A stretch of DNA of 64,000 bases from Oscillatoria nigro-viridis PCC 7112 (GTDB lineage: Bacteria > Cyanobacteriota > Cyanobacteriia > Cyanobacteriales > Microcoleaceae). Location of the stretch: contig NC_019729.1 of the NCBI RefSeq assembly GCF_000317475.1, forward strand, positions 6,643,445-6,707,444. The letters run 5' to 3'. Within the stretch, counting starts at the first letter, position 1. Each line of letters opens with the position of its first letter. Below the pieces are notes generated by a model, which worked only from the letters and a program-made list of their open reading frames with translations, was not told the origin of the DNA and did not search any database. The position numbers and the translations under genes are program-made. Below are positions 63,176 to 64,000 of the stretch, piece after piece.

Positions 63176-63824
63176 AGATAAAGATGGTCAAGTAGTAGAC
63201 AACCGAAAAGGCGATCGGTATGCCGATGGATACGTAGATTTTGAAATTGATGGCAACGGGAACTACATTCCTATCCTCGGAATAGATCGGGGGCACCTGG
63301 CTCCGGTTGCTGATAGAAACAGGACAGCTAAGGATCTGTATGCCACTTTCTTAACGACGAACTTAGTTCCTCAAGAGAGCAGTAACAATCAAGGAATTTG
63401 GGAGACTATTGAAGGCCAAATCAGAGGTGTAATTAATTCGCCTAACTCAAGCGGTCTAGAAACCTATATGTTTGCCGGGGGATATGGGTACTATGACAAT
63501 CCCAGCCAGCGTCCTTATACGGGGAACTCGCAGAATTCAAACTTAGATCCCCTCATCCAATTCCCAGTCGGTCTGTGGAAAGTAGTTATGACCAAAGACA
63601 AAAACACCGAACTCCCTCAGTATGCTCACTATGGTATCTATTTGGGTAACGACGCAAGAAGTGGGTATCAAAAACAATCGAGCCACAACTTGGGAAACTT
63701 GCTCAATGGAGATTTGCCAGATATATCTCCCCAATACCAATTCTTGTCTAACCTGCCAGAGTCTTTAGGCAAAGAACGGATTAAGAATACAATTTTTGAG
63801 CGCTTGCCACCAACGAGTGGTTGA
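63176..63824 (+). pseudogene. Second NUC donor cassette, 3' part (endonuclease catalytic core)
   Basis: After the IS the frame resumes as RDKDGQVVDNRKGDRYADGY, then GIDRGHLAPVADRNRTA (canonical DRGH), ATFLTTNLVPQESSNNQGIW, LETYMFAGGYG and a C-terminal region to SLGKERIKNTIFERLPPTSG. All core motifs of the DNA/RNA non-specific endonuclease family are present. The cassette as a whole is broken by the IS and one frameshift upstream. Confidence 0.83.
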
Positions 63825-63893
63825 GAGATTTATTCCCCAAGTCAGCCGGATGGTCAAATTCAACATTTATTGACCCTCTATCACTCTAACCAT

Positions 63894-64000
63894 CTAAAAA
63901 ATAGAACCTGTCGTATCGGCATCAAAAATTTTCACTCTCTCCAATTTAGCATCCGTAAAATTACACCGAATAAAGCTCGATTCTATCGCCCCACCTTTGC
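63894..64000 (-). CDS. Pentapeptide-repeat protein (N-terminus beyond window edge)
   Basis: On the minus strand the last 34 codons read GAIESSFIRCNFTDAKLERV then KIFDADTTGSIF and stop at 63894-63896. FIRCNFTDAKLERVKIFDAD has pentapeptide periodicity. It converges on the second NUC cassette with a 70-bp gap, as 56697-57680 does on the first. Most of the gene lies outside the window. Confidence 0.7.
   Translation of the reverse strand, partial: KGGAIESSFIRCNFTDAKLERVKIFDADTTGSIF

Noticed and set aside
1..64000. tRNA, rRNA or riboswitch genes
   Set aside because: No stretch with cloverleaf or rRNA consensus, and no cobalamin or other riboswitch core, was recognised by eye; a covariance search would be the decisive test.

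Overview
The window looks like a filamentous, non-heterocystous cyanobacterium of the Microcoleus/Oscillatoria/Phormidium kind. The basis is gene content: a RuBisCO accumulation factor (Raf1), MenG for phylloquinone, a Psb32-like TPM protein, cyanobacteria-type DUF1400, DUF3493, DUF445 and CHASE2-GGDEF-EAL proteins. Frequent GCGATCGC (HIP1) words and heptanucleotide repeat arrays between genes agree. The genus is inferred, not proven. I saw no rRNA, tRNA or CRISPR array.

Left half (1-37 kb), ordinary chromosome: a 5'-complete, 3'-truncated DegT/DnrJ aminotransferase; DUF1400; DUF3493; a TnpB-only (IS1341-type) element; DUF445; menG; a REC-GAF response regulator; raf1; a DUF4349 lipoprotein; a UvrD-like helicase; a TPR protein; an RluA-type pseudouridine synthase with a repeat expanded in frame; a CHASE2-GGDEF-EAL protein; dapB; a small membrane protein. 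Next comes an efflux and envelope-stress cluster: a membrane-fusion adaptor and two tandem RND pumps on the minus strand, a Spy/CpxP-like lipoprotein, and a divergent NarL-type two-component pair. Then cobH and psb32. Gaps between genes are rich in heptad arrays and small inverted-repeat (MITE-like) elements.

Right half (37.8-64 kb), the most interesting part: a polymorphic-toxin locus. A giant modular gene (about 3,390 codons if started at GTG 37821, with an in-frame TAA at codon 20) encodes low-complexity repeats, two DUF4114 domains, Ig/cadherin-like modules, a beta-propeller, a degenerate alpha/beta-hydrolase-like module, a beta-sandwich linker and a C-terminal ADP-ribosyltransferase (ART) domain. 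Four nucleotides later lies a 66-aa Cys-rich protein, the likely immunity protein. Downstream is a graveyard or reservoir of alternative 3' ends: ART remnants, a complete second ART cassette preceded by about 420 bp nearly identical to the main gene, and five copies of the Cys-rich family, the last fused to an OGFr-like domain. Beyond that are two promoterless donor cassettes that repeat the main gene's linker modules but end in DNA/RNA non-specific endonuclease (NUC1) domains. Each NUC cassette is followed by a convergent pentapeptide-repeat gene, a candidate immunity protein.

Mobile elements have invaded the donor cassettes: an IS66 element with 8-9 bp target duplication, an ISAs1-like element, and an IS4-like element (9-bp duplication) that carries a nested IS5-like element. 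Removing the IS66, IS4-like and IS5-like elements in thought restores the interrupted frames. The likely logic is that homologous recombination through the shared linker modules swaps the toxin tip of the giant gene, while kept immunity genes protect against kin that carry other tips.
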